Assembly: GCF_017086445.1 (NCBI RefSeq)
Contig: NZ_CP070968.1
Coordinates: forward strand, 1,488,001 to 1,552,000
Direction: 5' to 3'
Origin: Brevundimonas fontaquae
GTDB taxonomy: Bacteria > Pseudomonadota > Alphaproteobacteria > Caulobacterales > Caulobacteraceae
Length of the DNA stretch: 64,000 bases
Part shown: positions 43,001 to 51,844 of the stretch, in pieces
Position numbering within the stretch: the first letter of the stretch is position 1
How the letters are laid out: each line of letters begins with the position of its first letter
Program-made: the position numbers and the translations under genes
The notes under the pieces: model-generated
What the model saw: only the letters and a program-made list of their open reading frames with translations
What the model was told of the DNA's origin: nothing
The model's database searches: none

Positions 43001-44247
43001 GGTCCGGCGATGCGTGTGGCGCGATAGCTGGCGACATTGGCGTTCAACAGGGTGACCTGGCCATCGAGCGTCCAGGTCTGGGCGTCACCCTTGAACAGGC
43101 CGGAATAGGCCGCTGGTCCCGCAACATCGGACCCGACCAGCCGACTCAGCGAGGCCGTCTGGATATTGAGGCTGATTCCGTCGGGCGAGCTGCGGTCGGA
43201 GTTGCGGATCAGGCCGCGCGCCTCGGACTGGACGTTGTCGGAAATCAGCTTCCACGCCACGCCCTGACTGGCCCTGTCCGGCGTCGGCACCATGGCGAAG
43301 CCGAACCGCGCAGTACGACCGATCTTTGTGACGAAGGGCGCCAGCAGGTCCGAGTTGCTGAAGTCGGCGAAGCCCGCGACGCGAGAGCCCTTGTCGCCGA
43401 AATGGCCCTGGACGATCAGGGGGACAAACTGTCCCGTCTGGACCCGCGCATTGACGACATCGGCGTTCAGAACCGCAACCGCCGAGAAGGGCTGATCCGG
43501 CGAATAGCCCAAGGCGCCGGCCAGCGGTCCGCCCTGAGCCTCGTTGGCGCGCAGGTTCAGGCGCGTGTCTTCCAGCTTGCCGCCGAAGGTCGCCGCCAGA
43601 CGCAGGAAGTCGCCGGGCCGGTTCAGGCTGTCGGCGTTGACCGTCGCGCTCTTGGCGCCGTTGCGCGGCAGGCTGGCGTCGCCCGACAGGCTCCAACGGC
43701 CGTATTCCTTGGAGAAGCCTTCCATCAGTTCGATGTTGGCCGCGAACTTGTCGATGCGGACCGAGATGGGCTGCGGGCTGGGCGGCTCGCCAGTCGGCGG
43801 GTCGATCACGGGGCGGCGCAGGACGCGAATGGTCTCGGCCTTGATGTCGTTCGCATGGAAGCTGCGGCTCAGAAGGGCCACATAGGACCAGTCCATGCTG
43901 AGGTTGTTCGCCTCCAGCCAGATCCCCTGACTATCGGCCAATGTGATGCGGTCGATAGTGAAGTCGCTGAGCAGATCGCCTTTCAGCCCATAGACCTTCA
44001 ACCGGCCGTAACGGCTGATCTTCAGGTCCTGAAGCCGTTGCAGCACCATGTCGCGACCGCCGTCCGAGGCGATGTAGTAGCGCCCCCCGATCAGGGCGGC
44101 GGCGATCAGCACCAGCAGTCCGGCCAGCACCGCGCCAACGCCCAGAGCGATGCGTCTGACCAGCCCGCGACGCGGCTTTGCGGGCCGCGCGGCCTTGGCC
44201 GGCGCCGTCGTTTCTTCAGGCGTGGCTTCGGGCGGTGTATCGGTCAA
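40009..44247 (-). CDS. tamB: Translocation and assembly module inner-membrane protein TamB
   Basis: 1412 residues. Short basic cytoplasmic head with KPRRGLVRR, one membrane span (~30-52, IALGVGAVLAGLLVLIAAALIGG), then a very long beta-taco region of repeated amphipathic strands, and the C-terminal TamB/DUF490 domain (KRFVFDDTGRVTLS, LPQDEILSQVLFGRSASQLSAFEAAQLAAG, GRYITDDVYLEVIGG). Spans the periplasm and works with TamA in outer-membrane protein or lipid transport. The start overlaps the tamA stop by 4 bp. Confidence 0.95.
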   Translation of the reverse strand: MTDTPPEATPEETTAPAKAARPAKPRRGLVRRIALGVGAVLAGLLVLIAAALIGGRYYIASDGGRDMVLQRLQDLKISRYGRLKVYGLKGDLLSDFTIDRITLADSQGIWLEANNLSMDWSYVALLSRSFHANDIKAETIRVLRRPVIDPPTGEPPSPQPISVRIDKFAANIELMEGFSKEYGRWSLSGDASLPRNGAKSATVNADSLNRPGDFLRLAATFGGKLEDTRLNLRANEAQGGPLAGALGYSPDQPFSAVAVLNADVVNARVQTGQFVPLIVQGHFGDKGSRVAGFADFSNSDLLAPFVTKIGRTARFGFAMVPTPDRASQGVAWKLISDNVQSEARGLIRNSDRSSPDGISLNIQTASLSRLVGSDVAGPAAYSGLFKGDAQTWTLDGQVTLLNANVASYRATRIAGPLNVAVKNGRIDLDGDIRANGGSGEGIIGGLLGPAPRVQMKAARMKDGAILLTKVDLQGQGLTLNGSGSRNLLGGMNFRGEAQLTDARRVLPDARGAFGGPIRASSARAGAPWVLNFDGRGRNLTVGLDELDRLLGKTPRLHLAGKLNGGRIEVERGELTGAAGRAGAKGIIETAGKLRLALDWNARGPFAAGPVEIGGDMNGRGALTGTLAQPRVDLTAGFQQVTAGALTLNNADLTLSFRKGADASDGRISVVSGSNYGPARASGNFFLGGKRIRLSDLDVDAGGVTARGAIALSDSIPSSADLTFSARAGAFLASGEANGRVRLTDGGGSDSAILDVSGRNVRLAGQSWIIRKLDLDGRGTLNNLPFTLALDVGGPNPAQFNGTGVYSRQNTTHGLTLRGGGRVREVAFTTRSPASITLNGATRTAHLDLGVGGGVLLADLRQDARGAAIQADLTRVDLGSISPELRGSVTGQVALRGAGSDLSGTANIALQNVRSIDAPRGLAVDGRVDATLAGDRLSIKATAVDEGAVQASADVILPVEASAAPLRLAIARTREMSGRVSINGQIQPIWDLFLGGDRSLAGQVAGQATIGGTLNAPRLNGRFDLSQGSYRENAVGLVLSDLTLRTRFDDTAAQIETFTANDGKGGTVSGQGRIGLRQGSGSNAQLMLNRFRVIDNDIAEARASGPITIVRGADGNIQLGGRIDIDEAKIEPELPGATGIVSMDVVEINRPGGDPEETEQKARGPQIGMDIVLRSSGGKVRVNGRGLNVILDVNARVRGTIAQPQLTGTTNVVRGDYEFAGKRFVFDDTGRVTLSTDPKQIRLNLAATREDAALTASINVTGTAAEPKIALTSTPSLPQDEILSQVLFGRSASQLSAFEAAQLAAGVAALAGGGGFDVIGNLRELAGLDRLSFGGDASAVTVAGGRYITDDVYLEVIGGGQNGAAVKVEWQPRRNVAIASQFGGQGQTSLSIRWRHESREAGDRRPNRGGRNR

Positions 44248-46034
44248 AACGCCTGCCCGATGCTGATGTAGATTTGGAAGGCGGAGTCGCCCTCACGCTT
44301 GTTCAGCGGCATGGCGACGTCCGCCCGGATAGGTCCGAACGGCAGCATGTAGCGCACGCCCACGCCTGCGCCGTAGCGCATGTTGGTCAGGTTCGGCGTC
44401 TCCTGGAAGCCCACGGAGCCCGCGTCGACGAAGGCCACGGCCTGGAAGCTCTGACCGATCGACTGGCGCACCTCGAAGGAGGTTTCGAACAGCGACAGAC
44501 CGCCCCGCGGCGTGCCGTCCGGCAGTTGCGGATTGACGTTCTGGTACGAATAGCCCCGCACCGAACCCCCGCCGCCGGAGTAGAACAGACGGTCGGCCGG
44601 CACGTTCAGCTCGCTGCCGCCGACGATGGAGCCGATCTTTATGCGCCCGGCAAGGATGGTGCGATCACCCGCGACGGGGAAGTAGGCTGTGCCTTGCGTT
44701 TCGGTGCGCAGGAACAGGATATTGCTCTCGCCGGTCACCGCCGTCGGCTGAACCGCCAGATTGACCCGCCAGCCCTTGGTCGGGTTCAGCGGATCATTAG
44801 AGCGGTCGATGTAGGCGCTAGTCCGCGCGGTGATGATGGCCAGATCGCGGTCGAAGGTCACGCGCTGCGGGGGCAAGGTGGTGAAATCGTAGCGAGTCTC
44901 GCTGTAGCGCCCGGCGTCCAGCCCGATCCCGTAGTTGAAATAGGAGGTCTTGCCGATCCGTTGTTGCAGGTCGGCGTACAGAACCACGGCGGTCCGTAGG
45001 TAAGCGTCGGTGTCCTCGTTGACGACCGCAGCGCCCAGCTTCAGCGTCCGGCCGGGCCGACGCCAGTGGGGCAGGGACAGGTCGGCGCCGATCCGGCTGT
45101 CGATGTCGGCCAGTCGCGCCTCCAGCCTCAGCGTGTCGGCGCGGCCGAAGCGATTGTAGCGGGTCTGGATCACGTCCACGCCCGCGCCCTCCGCCGTCGA
45201 CCAGGTGGCGCCGGCCTCCAGCACGCGACGGGGCCGGTCCTGCAGACTGACCACCACGGGGCGATGACCGTCGGCGGTAATCTGATCCAGCGGCGACAGG
45301 GCGACGCTGACGCCGTCATAGACGCCGGTGTCCAGCAGCCGGCGTTCCAGCTCCGCGACCATCTCGGGATCGTAGCGATCGCCCTCGTTCCACGGCGCCA
45401 GGCCCGCGACCCAGGCGGGATTGGTGCGGCCCTGGCTGGTCAAGCGCACGCCGTCCAGACGCACAAGCGCGCCGGAGGCAATGCGATACTCCGGCGCGAC
45501 GGTGAAGGCCGCGTGATCCACCACGACACGGCGCGGATTGGCCTTGGCGTCGGCATAGCCGTCACGCACCAGCGCCGCCACGGCCCGACCTTCGCCGGAT
45601 ATGACGTCTGCCGCTCTACCTGGATCGCCCGCCTTCAGCGCGATCGCAGTCTTGGCCTTGTCCGCCGCCTGGACCTCCGGCGCGGGGTCGGCCCACTGGA
45701 TCGTCGGATCGGTCAGCAGGAAGCGGCGCCCCGGTTCGACCGAAACCACCGCGATCGGCGTCTCCTCGCCCTCGACGATGTCTTCGACGACCGGTTGATA
45801 GTAGCCTTCGGACCGCAGCAGGGCCGTCGCAGAGGTCACCGCGCTCTCGGCGCGACGACGCGCCTCGAAGCGGCTGGCCGGCGCGCCGTCAACCTCGCCC
45901 ACGGCCCGCTCCAGCGCCCGCCGCAGATCGCCGTCCATGTCGCCCCGGATTTGCGCGCGGGGTTCCGCCGCCGCTGCATGGGCGCAGGCCGAAAACGCCG
46001 CGAGGGCGACCAGCAGGGCAGGCCTGAACGTCAA
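44244..46034 (-). CDS. tamA: Outer-membrane assembly protein TamA (Omp85 family)
   Basis: 596 residues. Signal peptide (ALVALAAFSACAHAAAA), POTRA-type domains to about residue 260 (DGVRLTSQGRTNPAWVAGL, GVYDGVSVALSPLDQITADGHRPVVVSLQDRP), then a 16-strand barrel with Omp85 features: RTETQGTAYFPVAGDRTILAGRIKIG, GGGGSVRGYSYQ (the conserved VRGY loop) and a C-terminal aromatic residue (GQAF). Pairs with TamB; the genes overlap. Confidence 0.95.
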   Translation of the reverse strand: MTFRPALLVALAAFSACAHAAAAEPRAQIRGDMDGDLRRALERAVGEVDGAPASRFEARRRAESAVTSATALLRSEGYYQPVVEDIVEGEETPIAVVSVEPGRRFLLTDPTIQWADPAPEVQAADKAKTAIALKAGDPGRAADVISGEGRAVAALVRDGYADAKANPRRVVVDHAAFTVAPEYRIASGALVRLDGVRLTSQGRTNPAWVAGLAPWNEGDRYDPEMVAELERRLLDTGVYDGVSVALSPLDQITADGHRPVVVSLQDRPRRVLEAGATWSTAEGAGVDVIQTRYNRFGRADTLRLEARLADIDSRIGADLSLPHWRRPGRTLKLGAAVVNEDTDAYLRTAVVLYADLQQRIGKTSYFNYGIGLDAGRYSETRYDFTTLPPQRVTFDRDLAIITARTSAYIDRSNDPLNPTKGWRVNLAVQPTAVTGESNILFLRTETQGTAYFPVAGDRTILAGRIKIGSIVGGSELNVPADRLFYSGGGGSVRGYSYQNVNPQLPDGTPRGGLSLFETSFEVRQSIGQSFQAVAFVDAGSVGFQETPNLTNMRYGAGVGVRYMLPFGPIRADVAMPLNKREGDSAFQIYISIGQAF

Positions 46035-46078
46035 ACTCGATCTTTCGTCAAAAGGACGCCCCCCGGCATACCTGTTCG

Positions 46079-46342
46079 TCAGTAGAACAGCGTCTCGCTC
46101 TCGGGCTGGACCGACTGTTCCGACGTGCGTTCCTCAGGCGGAAGCGTCGTCGACGGCGGGGGCGTGGGCGTCGGGTCCTGAACCTGGGGCGCGGGCGGAG
46201 GGGCTTCTTCCTTGACCGGCGGGGGCGCCGGCTCGACCGACATCTCGCGATAGTCGTCGTCCGAGCGCGAAGGACGGTCGTCGCAGGCCGACAGCGCGAG
46301 CACGCTTGCGGCGGCGGCCAAGACAAAAATCGAGCGTGTCAT
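46079..46342 (-). CDS. Small proline-rich lipoprotein
   Basis: 87 residues. Signal TRSIFVLAAAASVLALSAC with lipobox LSAC; the rest is acidic, Pro/Glu-rich and probably disordered (PAPPPVKEEAPPPAPQ). Located 44 bp upstream of tamA on the same strand, so it may be co-transcribed. No family recognised. Confidence 0.78.
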   Translation of the reverse strand: MTRSIFVLAAAASVLALSACDDRPSRSDDDYREMSVEPAPPPVKEEAPPPAPQVQDPTPTPPPSTTLPPEERTSEQSVQPESETLFY

Positions 46343-46415
46343 GAAAGTCCCCGGTCTCCGCCGACCAAACGCCTGTCGCGCTAAGCTGTTCCCTTAGCGC
46401 CGAAATCTGCGTCGG

Positions 46416-47504
46416 TCATCCTGCGTGATCGGACCATTTTGTGACCATTTGATCCAACGTCAGTTCGGACTTGGGGGAGGGCGCAGCAACTACGCCGTCG
46501 AAACGGGGCGCGGGTTGCGGCAGGCCGCTGTGGAATGTTCCTCGCGCCTGATTGTGCGGATGATCCGGCGCCTCGGCCAAGCTAAGCACGGGCGTGACGC
46601 AGGCTTCCGTCCCGGCGAAATGGGCGCTCCAGTCGTCGCGGTCTCTGCTCGCGAACAAGGCCGCAAACCGCGCTTGCAGGGCCGGCCAGGCGGCGATGTC
46701 GTATTGAACCGCGTCGGCCGGATCGATCTCCAAGCCGGCCAGCAGCGCGGCGTAGAAACGCGGCTCCAGCGCCGCCACCGCCACGAACCCGCCGTCGCGA
46801 CAGGCGTAGCAGCGATAGAAGGGCGCGCCCCCGTCCAGCAGGTTGGATCCGCGCCGGTCGCTCCACAGTCCCCGACCCCGCAAGGCCTGGAACAGGCCGC
46901 CCAGCAGAGCCGCCCCGTCCGTCATGGCGGCGTCCACCACGCGCCCCTTGCCCGTCGTCCTGGCCTCCACCAGCGCGGCTAGCAACCCGACCACCAGCAG
47001 CATGGCCCCGCCGCCATAATCTCCGACCAGGTTCAACGGCGGGGCGGGCGGACGATCCGCCTCGCCCATGGCGTGCAGCATGCCTGAAAGGCCGATGTAA
47101 TTCAGATCATGCCCGACCGCATTCGCCAGCGGGCCCGCCTGGCCCCATCCGGTCACGCGTCCGAACACCAGCGCGGGCTTTCGCGCCTGCAACACCTCCG
47201 GCCCATAGCCCAGCCGCTCCATGACTCCGGGCCGAAAGCCTTCGATCACCGCGTCGGCTCCATCGATCAGCTGCAGGATACGCTCGCGATCGGTCGGTGA
47301 TTTCAGATCGACCGGAACGGCCGCTCGTCCCCGGTGCAGCACCTCGCCTCCGACCTCGTCGAAGACCGCCGGTCCGGCCGAGGCGTCGCGCGTCAGCCGC
47401 ACGACCTCCGCCCCCAGGTCCGCCAGCATCATTCCGGCGAAGGTGACCGGCCCCAAGCCGTCGAATTCGATGATGCGGACGCCATTTAATGGTTTCATGG
47501 CCAA
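46416..47504 (-). CDS. CaiB/BaiF CoA-transferase, alpha-methylacyl-CoA racemase-like
   Basis: 362 residues, family III CoA-transferase fold. GVRIIEFDGLGPVTFAGMMLADLGAEVVRL starts the protein, and the catalytic region GHDLNYIGLSGMLHAMG resembles alpha-methylacyl-CoA racemase (AMACR) rather than formyl-CoA transferase. Probably acts on branched acyl-CoA esters. It runs away from the tRNA on the other strand. Confidence 0.87.
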   Translation of the reverse strand: MAMKPLNGVRIIEFDGLGPVTFAGMMLADLGAEVVRLTRDASAGPAVFDEVGGEVLHRGRAAVPVDLKSPTDRERILQLIDGADAVIEGFRPGVMERLGYGPEVLQARKPALVFGRVTGWGQAGPLANAVGHDLNYIGLSGMLHAMGEADRPPAPPLNLVGDYGGGAMLLVVGLLAALVEARTTGKGRVVDAAMTDGAALLGGLFQALRGRGLWSDRRGSNLLDGGAPFYRCYACRDGGFVAVAALEPRFYAALLAGLEIDPADAVQYDIAAWPALQARFAALFASRDRDDWSAHFAGTEACVTPVLSLAEAPDHPHNQARGTFHSGLPQPAPRFDGVVAAPSPKSELTLDQMVTKWSDHAG

Positions 47505-47592
47505 TGAGTAGCAGACCGGGTCTTGACCGGAAGGCCGGATTACAACAGAAGGCGCCCTTCGACGGTTCGGGCCAGCCCGGACGTCGCGCGGT

Positions 47593-47669
47593 GCGTCCTT
47601 AGCTCAGTTGGTTAGAGCATCTGACTTTTAATCAGAGGGTCCTCGGTTCGAGCCCGAGAGGACGTACCA
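47593..47669 (+). tRNA. tRNA-Lys (TTT)
   Basis: 77 nt including encoded CCA. Acceptor stem GCGTCCT/AGGACGT (first pair G-U), D-arm TAGCTCAGTTGGTTAGAGCA, anticodon stem-loop TCTGA-CTTTTAA-TCAGA with anticodon TTT at 47627-47629, T-loop GGTTCGAGCCC. Flanks show no integrase or attachment duplication. Confidence 0.97.
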
Positions 47670-47734
47670 TTTCTCCCTTGCGGACTTCGCAAGGGCGCCT
47701 TTGATCCGCCGTTCGGGCGTGGTCTAACGTCAGA

Positions 47735-48292
47735 ATGAAGCATCACAATCTGTACGGTCCGACGACCGCGATCCTGCTGATCGCGACGCTGAGCGGCTGC
47801 AACGCCGGTCGGTCGGCGATGGGCGGCGCTGAACAGGTCAGGACAGGATTCGCGGCGGCGGCGACGGCTCCGCTGGAAGACTTCAACCTGCGTCGTCAGA
47901 TGATCCCGACGGTGCTGCTTCAGGCCGAAGCCAATCCCTACGACCTGCGCAATCTGAATCAGTGCACGACCATCGGCGCAGAGGTCGCACGGCTGGACGA
48001 GGCGCTGGGACCCGACACGGACGAACCGCCGCGTCAGGACGGGTCCTATCTCAGCGAGCGGGCGGCGGATGCGGCGGCCAAGGCGGCGCTGAACGCCATT
48101 CGCGACACGACGACCGACTTTATTCCCGGCCGAAACTGGATCCGTCGACTGAGCGGCGCCGAACAGCATTCAAGGCACGTTCAATCGGCCATACAGTCCG
48201 GCCGGATGCGCCGCGCCTTCCTGAAGGGCATGGGAATGCAGCGGAACTGTGCGCCGCCGGCGGCGCCCAGCTGGTTCAGACCGCACCCCTAG
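47735..48292 (+). CDS. Putative lipoprotein of unknown function
   Basis: 185 residues. Signal YGPTTAILLIATLSGC with lipobox LSGC. A region APLEDFNLRRQMIPTVLLQAEANPYDL and a later basic stretch (RRLSGAEQHSRHVQSAIQSGRMRRAFLKG) are reminiscent of a family of conserved alphaproteobacterial lipoproteins, but I cannot name it. Convergent with tgt, ending 3 bp from it. Confidence 0.75.
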   Translation: MKHHNLYGPTTAILLIATLSGCNAGRSAMGGAEQVRTGFAAAATAPLEDFNLRRQMIPTVLLQAEANPYDLRNLNQCTTIGAEVARLDEALGPDTDEPPRQDGSYLSERAADAAAKAALNAIRDTTTDFIPGRNWIRRLSGAEQHSRHVQSAIQSGRMRRAFLKGMGMQRNCAPPAAPSWFRPHP

Positions 48293-48295
48293 GCG

Positions 48296-49408
48296 TCAGC
48301 CGTTCGACGTGTGGCGGGCATGGAAGTCGCGCCTGAACTGTTCGAACCGACCCTCGGAAATCGCCGCGCGCATGGCCGCCGTCAGCGCCTGATAAAAGGC
48401 GATGTTGTGCCAGCTCAGCAGCACCTTACCCAGGATTTCGTCGGCGCGGATCAGGTGGTGCAGATAGGCCTTCGAATACTGCGATGACGGTCCTTCGATG
48501 GTCGGGTCCAGCGGGTCCTGATCCTCGGCGAACCGGGCGTTCTTCAGGTTCAGCGGGCCATCCCAGGTCCAGGCCTGACCGTGACGGCCGGCGCGGGTCG
48601 GCAGGACGCAGTCGAACATGTCCACGCCGCGATAAACCGCCTCGACCAGGTCGACCGGCTTGCCCACGCCCATCAGATAGCGCGGACGGTCGGCCGGCAG
48701 CATTTCGGGCGCATAGTCCAGCACCTCGCACATGGCCTGGTGGCCCTCGCCGACCGCCAGACCGCCGATGGCGTAGCCGTCGAAACCGATTTCTTGCAGT
48801 TGCTCCGACGACTGGCGGCGCAAGTCCTCGAAGGTCGACCCCTGCTGGATGCCGAACAGGGCCTGGTTTTCACGCTCGCCGAAACGGGTCTTGGACCGCG
48901 CGCCCCAGCGGATCGACAGCTCCATGGCCTTTCTGGCCGCATCCTTCTCGGCCGGATAGGCGACGCACTGGTCCAGCTGCATCGAGATGTCGGCGCCGAT
49001 CCGGTCGGCCTGAATTTCGATCGACCGCTCGGGCGTCAGGACGTGTTTGGAGCCGTCGATGTGGCTGGAGAAGGTTACGGCCTCCTCCTTGACCTTGGAG
49101 ATGCCGGCCAGGGACATGACTTGGAATCCGCCGCTGTCGGTCAGGATCGGCTTGTCCCAGCCCATGAACTTGTGAAGCCCGCCCAGACGCTCCATCCGCT
49201 CGGGGCCGGGGCGCAACATCAGGTGATAGGTGTTGCCCAGCAGGATGTCGGCGCCGGTCGCCTTGACCTGATCCACCGTCATCGCCTTGACCGTGGCGGC
49301 GGTGCCGACCGGCATGAAGGCCGGGGTGCGGATGTCGCCCCGCGCGGTCTTCAGCACCCCGGTGCGGGCGCGGCCCTCGGTGGCGGAAATCTGGAAGGGG
49401 AAAGGCAT
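48296..49408 (-). CDS. tgt: tRNA-guanine transglycosylase with degenerate zinc site
   Basis: 370 residues, full length. Exchanges G34 for preQ1 in QU(N) tRNAs. Catalytic elements are intact: [11 protein letters not shown] (general base Asp), GGLAVGE and [15 protein letters not shown] (nucleophile Asp). The zinc motif that follows, CxCxxC in most bacteria, reads DPTIEGPSS here: all three cysteines are absent, though AYLHHL, with the zinc His position, remains. The stop codon of the neighbour upstream abuts the ATG. Confidence 0.93.
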   Translation of the reverse strand: MPFPFQISATEGRARTGVLKTARGDIRTPAFMPVGTAATVKAMTVDQVKATGADILLGNTYHLMLRPGPERMERLGGLHKFMGWDKPILTDSGGFQVMSLAGISKVKEEAVTFSSHIDGSKHVLTPERSIEIQADRIGADISMQLDQCVAYPAEKDAARKAMELSIRWGARSKTRFGERENQALFGIQQGSTFEDLRRQSSEQLQEIGFDGYAIGGLAVGEGHQAMCEVLDYAPEMLPADRPRYLMGVGKPVDLVEAVYRGVDMFDCVLPTRAGRHGQAWTWDGPLNLKNARFAEDQDPLDPTIEGPSSQYSKAYLHHLIRADEILGKVLLSWHNIAFYQALTAAMRAAISEGRFEQFRRDFHARHTSNG

Positions 49409-49882
49409 TCAGGCGATCAGTCGTTCAAGCTGTTCGACGCGCGCCAGATCCTTGGGGCGGCCGAACAGGCGGTACAGGGCGATGTGGTCCCGGATATCCG
49501 GAACGAACAGGGGCGTGTCCTCGACGAAGACGCGGCGGCGCGAGCCGAAGGCGACCGGGGTCCAGTCGCCGCCGTCGCGTGTCTCCAGATCAGCCATGAC
49601 CTCAACCAGGATCGGCTGATCCGGCGCGCGCCCGAAGACGGCGGAGCGGAACAGGCCTTCGCCCGGATCGGGTATCACCACGCCGCCCAGCGCGCCCAGC
49701 AGGTTGCGCGCATCGCGCGGCGCGCACAGCACGTCGATGTCGGGCACATGGATGTCGGTCAGGCCGTAGAGCGCCATGGCCGCTCCGCCGAAGATCCACC
49801 ACGGCTCGCGCAAGTCGCGCGCGGCCTCGCCGACGGCGATCAGGCCGTCTTGAAGATCATGCGGAAGGTCGTCGGGTGACAC
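49409..49882 (-). CDS. Nucleotidyltransferase-fold protein (MNT/AbiEii-like)
   Basis: 157 residues, GTG start. WWIFGGAAMALYGL followed by PDIDVLCAPRDA matches the GG...DxD pattern of minimal nucleotidyltransferases, and VEVMADLETRD gives a third acidic strand. Abuts tgt with no gap. No antitoxin partner is seen, so toxin function is not supported. Precise role unknown. Confidence 0.65.
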   Translation of the reverse strand: MSPDDLPHDLQDGLIAVGEAARDLREPWWIFGGAAMALYGLTDIHVPDIDVLCAPRDARNLLGALGGVVIPDPGEGLFRSAVFGRAPDQPILVEVMADLETRDGGDWTPVAFGSRRRVFVEDTPLFVPDIRDHIALYRLFGRPKDLARVEQLERLIA

Positions 49883-49945
49883 GGGGCGGGCTCGATTTCG
49901 TCAGGAGGCGGCATTTAGGCGTTCCGGTCGCGATTGACCACCCGA

Positions 49946-50704
49946 TCACCATCCCAGCGACGCCTCGCCGCGCAGGATCGCCTCGGCCTTGGGGGTGTGT
50001 TTGCCGCCCTCGCGGTCGTGCAGGATCAGCGCCGGCAGCAGTCGCAGCGGCGCGCGCCCGGTCTTGATGGCGTGCACCAGAACCCGCTTGGCCGGCTCGT
50101 CCGCGAAGGGATGGATGGGCCGCACGGCGAAGGACCCCGCCTTTTCGCCCAGCAGAGCCAGTAGATCGGCCAGTCGGTCGGCGCGATGAACGACCACGAT
50201 GCGCCCGCCTTCCTTCACCGCCTTCAACAGGAAATCGGTCCACGCCTTCAGCCCGTCGTCGGCCATCCAGGCGCCCCGCTTGCCTTCGGCCGGGGCGCGC
50301 AACGCCGCGGCGTCATCGAAGAAGGGGGGATTGGATATGGCCCAGTCGGCTGGCTCCACGCCGAGGGCCCGAAACCCCGCCGCCACGTCGCCCTGACGAA
50401 TCACGGCGGATACGGCTGCGCCGTTCAGCGCCGCATTCTCGGTCGCCAGCGCCGCCATCGCCGGATCGCGCTCCACGCCCGTCAGGGTCACGCCCGGTCG
50501 TCGCGACGCGATCTGCATCAGGACCGCGCCCGCCCCGCAGCCCGCCTCGATCAGGCTCTGGCCCGCCTCGGCCGGTACCGCCGCCGCCAGCAAAGCCGCA
50601 TCCATCCCGGCGCGATAGCCGCGCGCGGGTTGACGCAAGCGCACCCGGCCGTTCAACAGGCCGTTCTCGACGATCGTCGTCGGCAGGGTTTCGACCGGCT
50701 CCAA
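49946..50704 (-). CDS. tRNA1(Val) adenine-N6 methyltransferase-like (TrmN6)
   Basis: 252 residues. SAM-binding LIEAGCGAGAVLMQIASRRPG and the N6-adenine/amino MTase motif SNPPFFDD (NPPF), together with the opening RLRQPARGYRAGMDAALLAA, point to the TrmN6/YfiC group. Start is a TTG at 50704 supported by AAGGAG 8 nt upstream. Divergent from the polyprenyl synthase gene with 123 bp between them. Confidence 0.83.
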   Translation of the reverse strand: MEPVETLPTTIVENGLLNGRVRLRQPARGYRAGMDAALLAAAVPAEAGQSLIEAGCGAGAVLMQIASRRPGVTLTGVERDPAMAALATENAALNGAAVSAVIRQGDVAAGFRALGVEPADWAISNPPFFDDAAALRAPAEGKRGAWMADDGLKAWTDFLLKAVKEGGRIVVVHRADRLADLLALLGEKAGSFAVRPIHPFADEPAKRVLVHAIKTGRAPLRLLPALILHDREGGKHTPKAEAILRGEASLGW

Positions 50705-50827
50705 GCCTCAATCTCCTTGACCCTCAAGGGGTCGAACATCATTGTGCGCCGCAACTCGCGGGGGCAAGCCGGCCCGGCCGCAAAAAGCCATTCCCGCGGC
50801 CCGCCGCGCCAGTGAAAGAGTATTCGT

Positions 50828-51844
50828 TTGGACGTCGCCATCGCCGCCGCTCACCGCCCGAAGGGGGACGTCAACGCCCTTGTCCGGCTGGCTGAGGTCG
50901 ATATGGCGGCCGTGGACGCCCTGATCCTGGATCGGATGCAGTCGGACGTGCCGATCATTCCGAAACTGGCCGAACATCTAGTGTCGGCGGGTGGAAAGCG
51001 TCTGCGCCCCCTGATGACCGTCGCCGCGGCGCGCGCCGTGGGCGCGACGGACGACATCGTGGCGCCGCGCAAGCTGGCCGCCGCGGTCGAGTTCATCCAC
51101 ACCGCCACGCTCCTGCATGACGACATCGTCGATGCGTCCGAACTGCGTCGCGGCAAGGTCGCGGCGCACCTGATCTGGGGCGCGCCCACCAGTGTTCTGG
51201 TCGGCGACTTTCTGTTCGCACGCGCCTTCGAACTGATGGTCGAAACCGATTCGATGCGGGCCCTGGGCATTCTGGCCGAGGCCTCGCGCGTGATCTCGGA
51301 AGGGGAGGTGCTGCAGCTGACCCGCGCCCACGATCTGAATCTGGACCAGGCCACCTATCTGCAGATCATCTCGGCCAAGACCGCCGAACTGTTCGCCGCC
51401 GCCGCCGAGGCGGGCGCGGTGGGCGCCGGCGCCGATCCGGCCGCGATCAAAGCCCTGCGCGACTACGGCATGGCGTTGGGCATCGCCTTCCAGCTGGCCG
51501 ACGACGCCCTGGACTACGGCGCGACGGCCGAGGCGCTGGGCAAGAACGCCGGCGACGATTTCAACGAGGGCAAGGCGACCCTGCCGCTGCTTCTGGCGGT
51601 CGCTCGCACGCGGGGCCGCGAGGAAGCCTTCTGGGAGCGCACCGTGACCAAGGGCGAGCGGACGCCCGAAGACTTCACCCGCGCGCGCGAACTCATCATC
51701 GGCTCGGGCGCCATCGGCGCGACCCTGGACCTGGCCGGCGACTATGCCGATCAGGCCAAGGCCGCCCTGTCGATCCTGCCGCCCAGCGACTGGCGCGCCG
51801 CGCTGGAAGACTTGGCCGATTTCGCGGTGTCGCGCGCCGCTTGA
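50828..51844 (+). CDS. Polyprenyl diphosphate synthase (octaprenyl/decaprenyl type)
   Basis: 338 residues. First Asp-rich motif TLLHDDIVDASELRRG, second FQLADDALDY, and GGKRLRPLM and KTAELFAAAAEAGA between them. Family length and the lack of blocking residues fit a long-chain trans synthase making the quinone side chain. TTG start at 50828. Stop overlaps the following squalene-synthase-like gene (TTGA). Confidence 0.92.
   Translation: MDVAIAAAHRPKGDVNALVRLAEVDMAAVDALILDRMQSDVPIIPKLAEHLVSAGGKRLRPLMTVAAARAVGATDDIVAPRKLAAAVEFIHTATLLHDDIVDASELRRGKVAAHLIWGAPTSVLVGDFLFARAFELMVETDSMRALGILAEASRVISEGEVLQLTRAHDLNLDQATYLQIISAKTAELFAAAAEAGAVGAGADPAAIKALRDYGMALGIAFQLADDALDYGATAEALGKNAGDDFNEGKATLPLLLAVARTRGREEAFWERTVTKGERTPEDFTRARELIIGSGAIGATLDLAGDYADQAKAALSILPPSDWRAALEDLADFAVSRAA

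Noticed and set aside
47593-47669. tRNA-Lys as an integration site for a mobile element
   Set aside because: No integrase, no duplicated tRNA 3' end and no compositional shift on either side.
49409-49882. Toxin of an AbiE/MNT toxin-antitoxin system
   Set aside because: No adjacent HEPN or AbiEi-type partner; neighbours are tgt and a methyltransferase.
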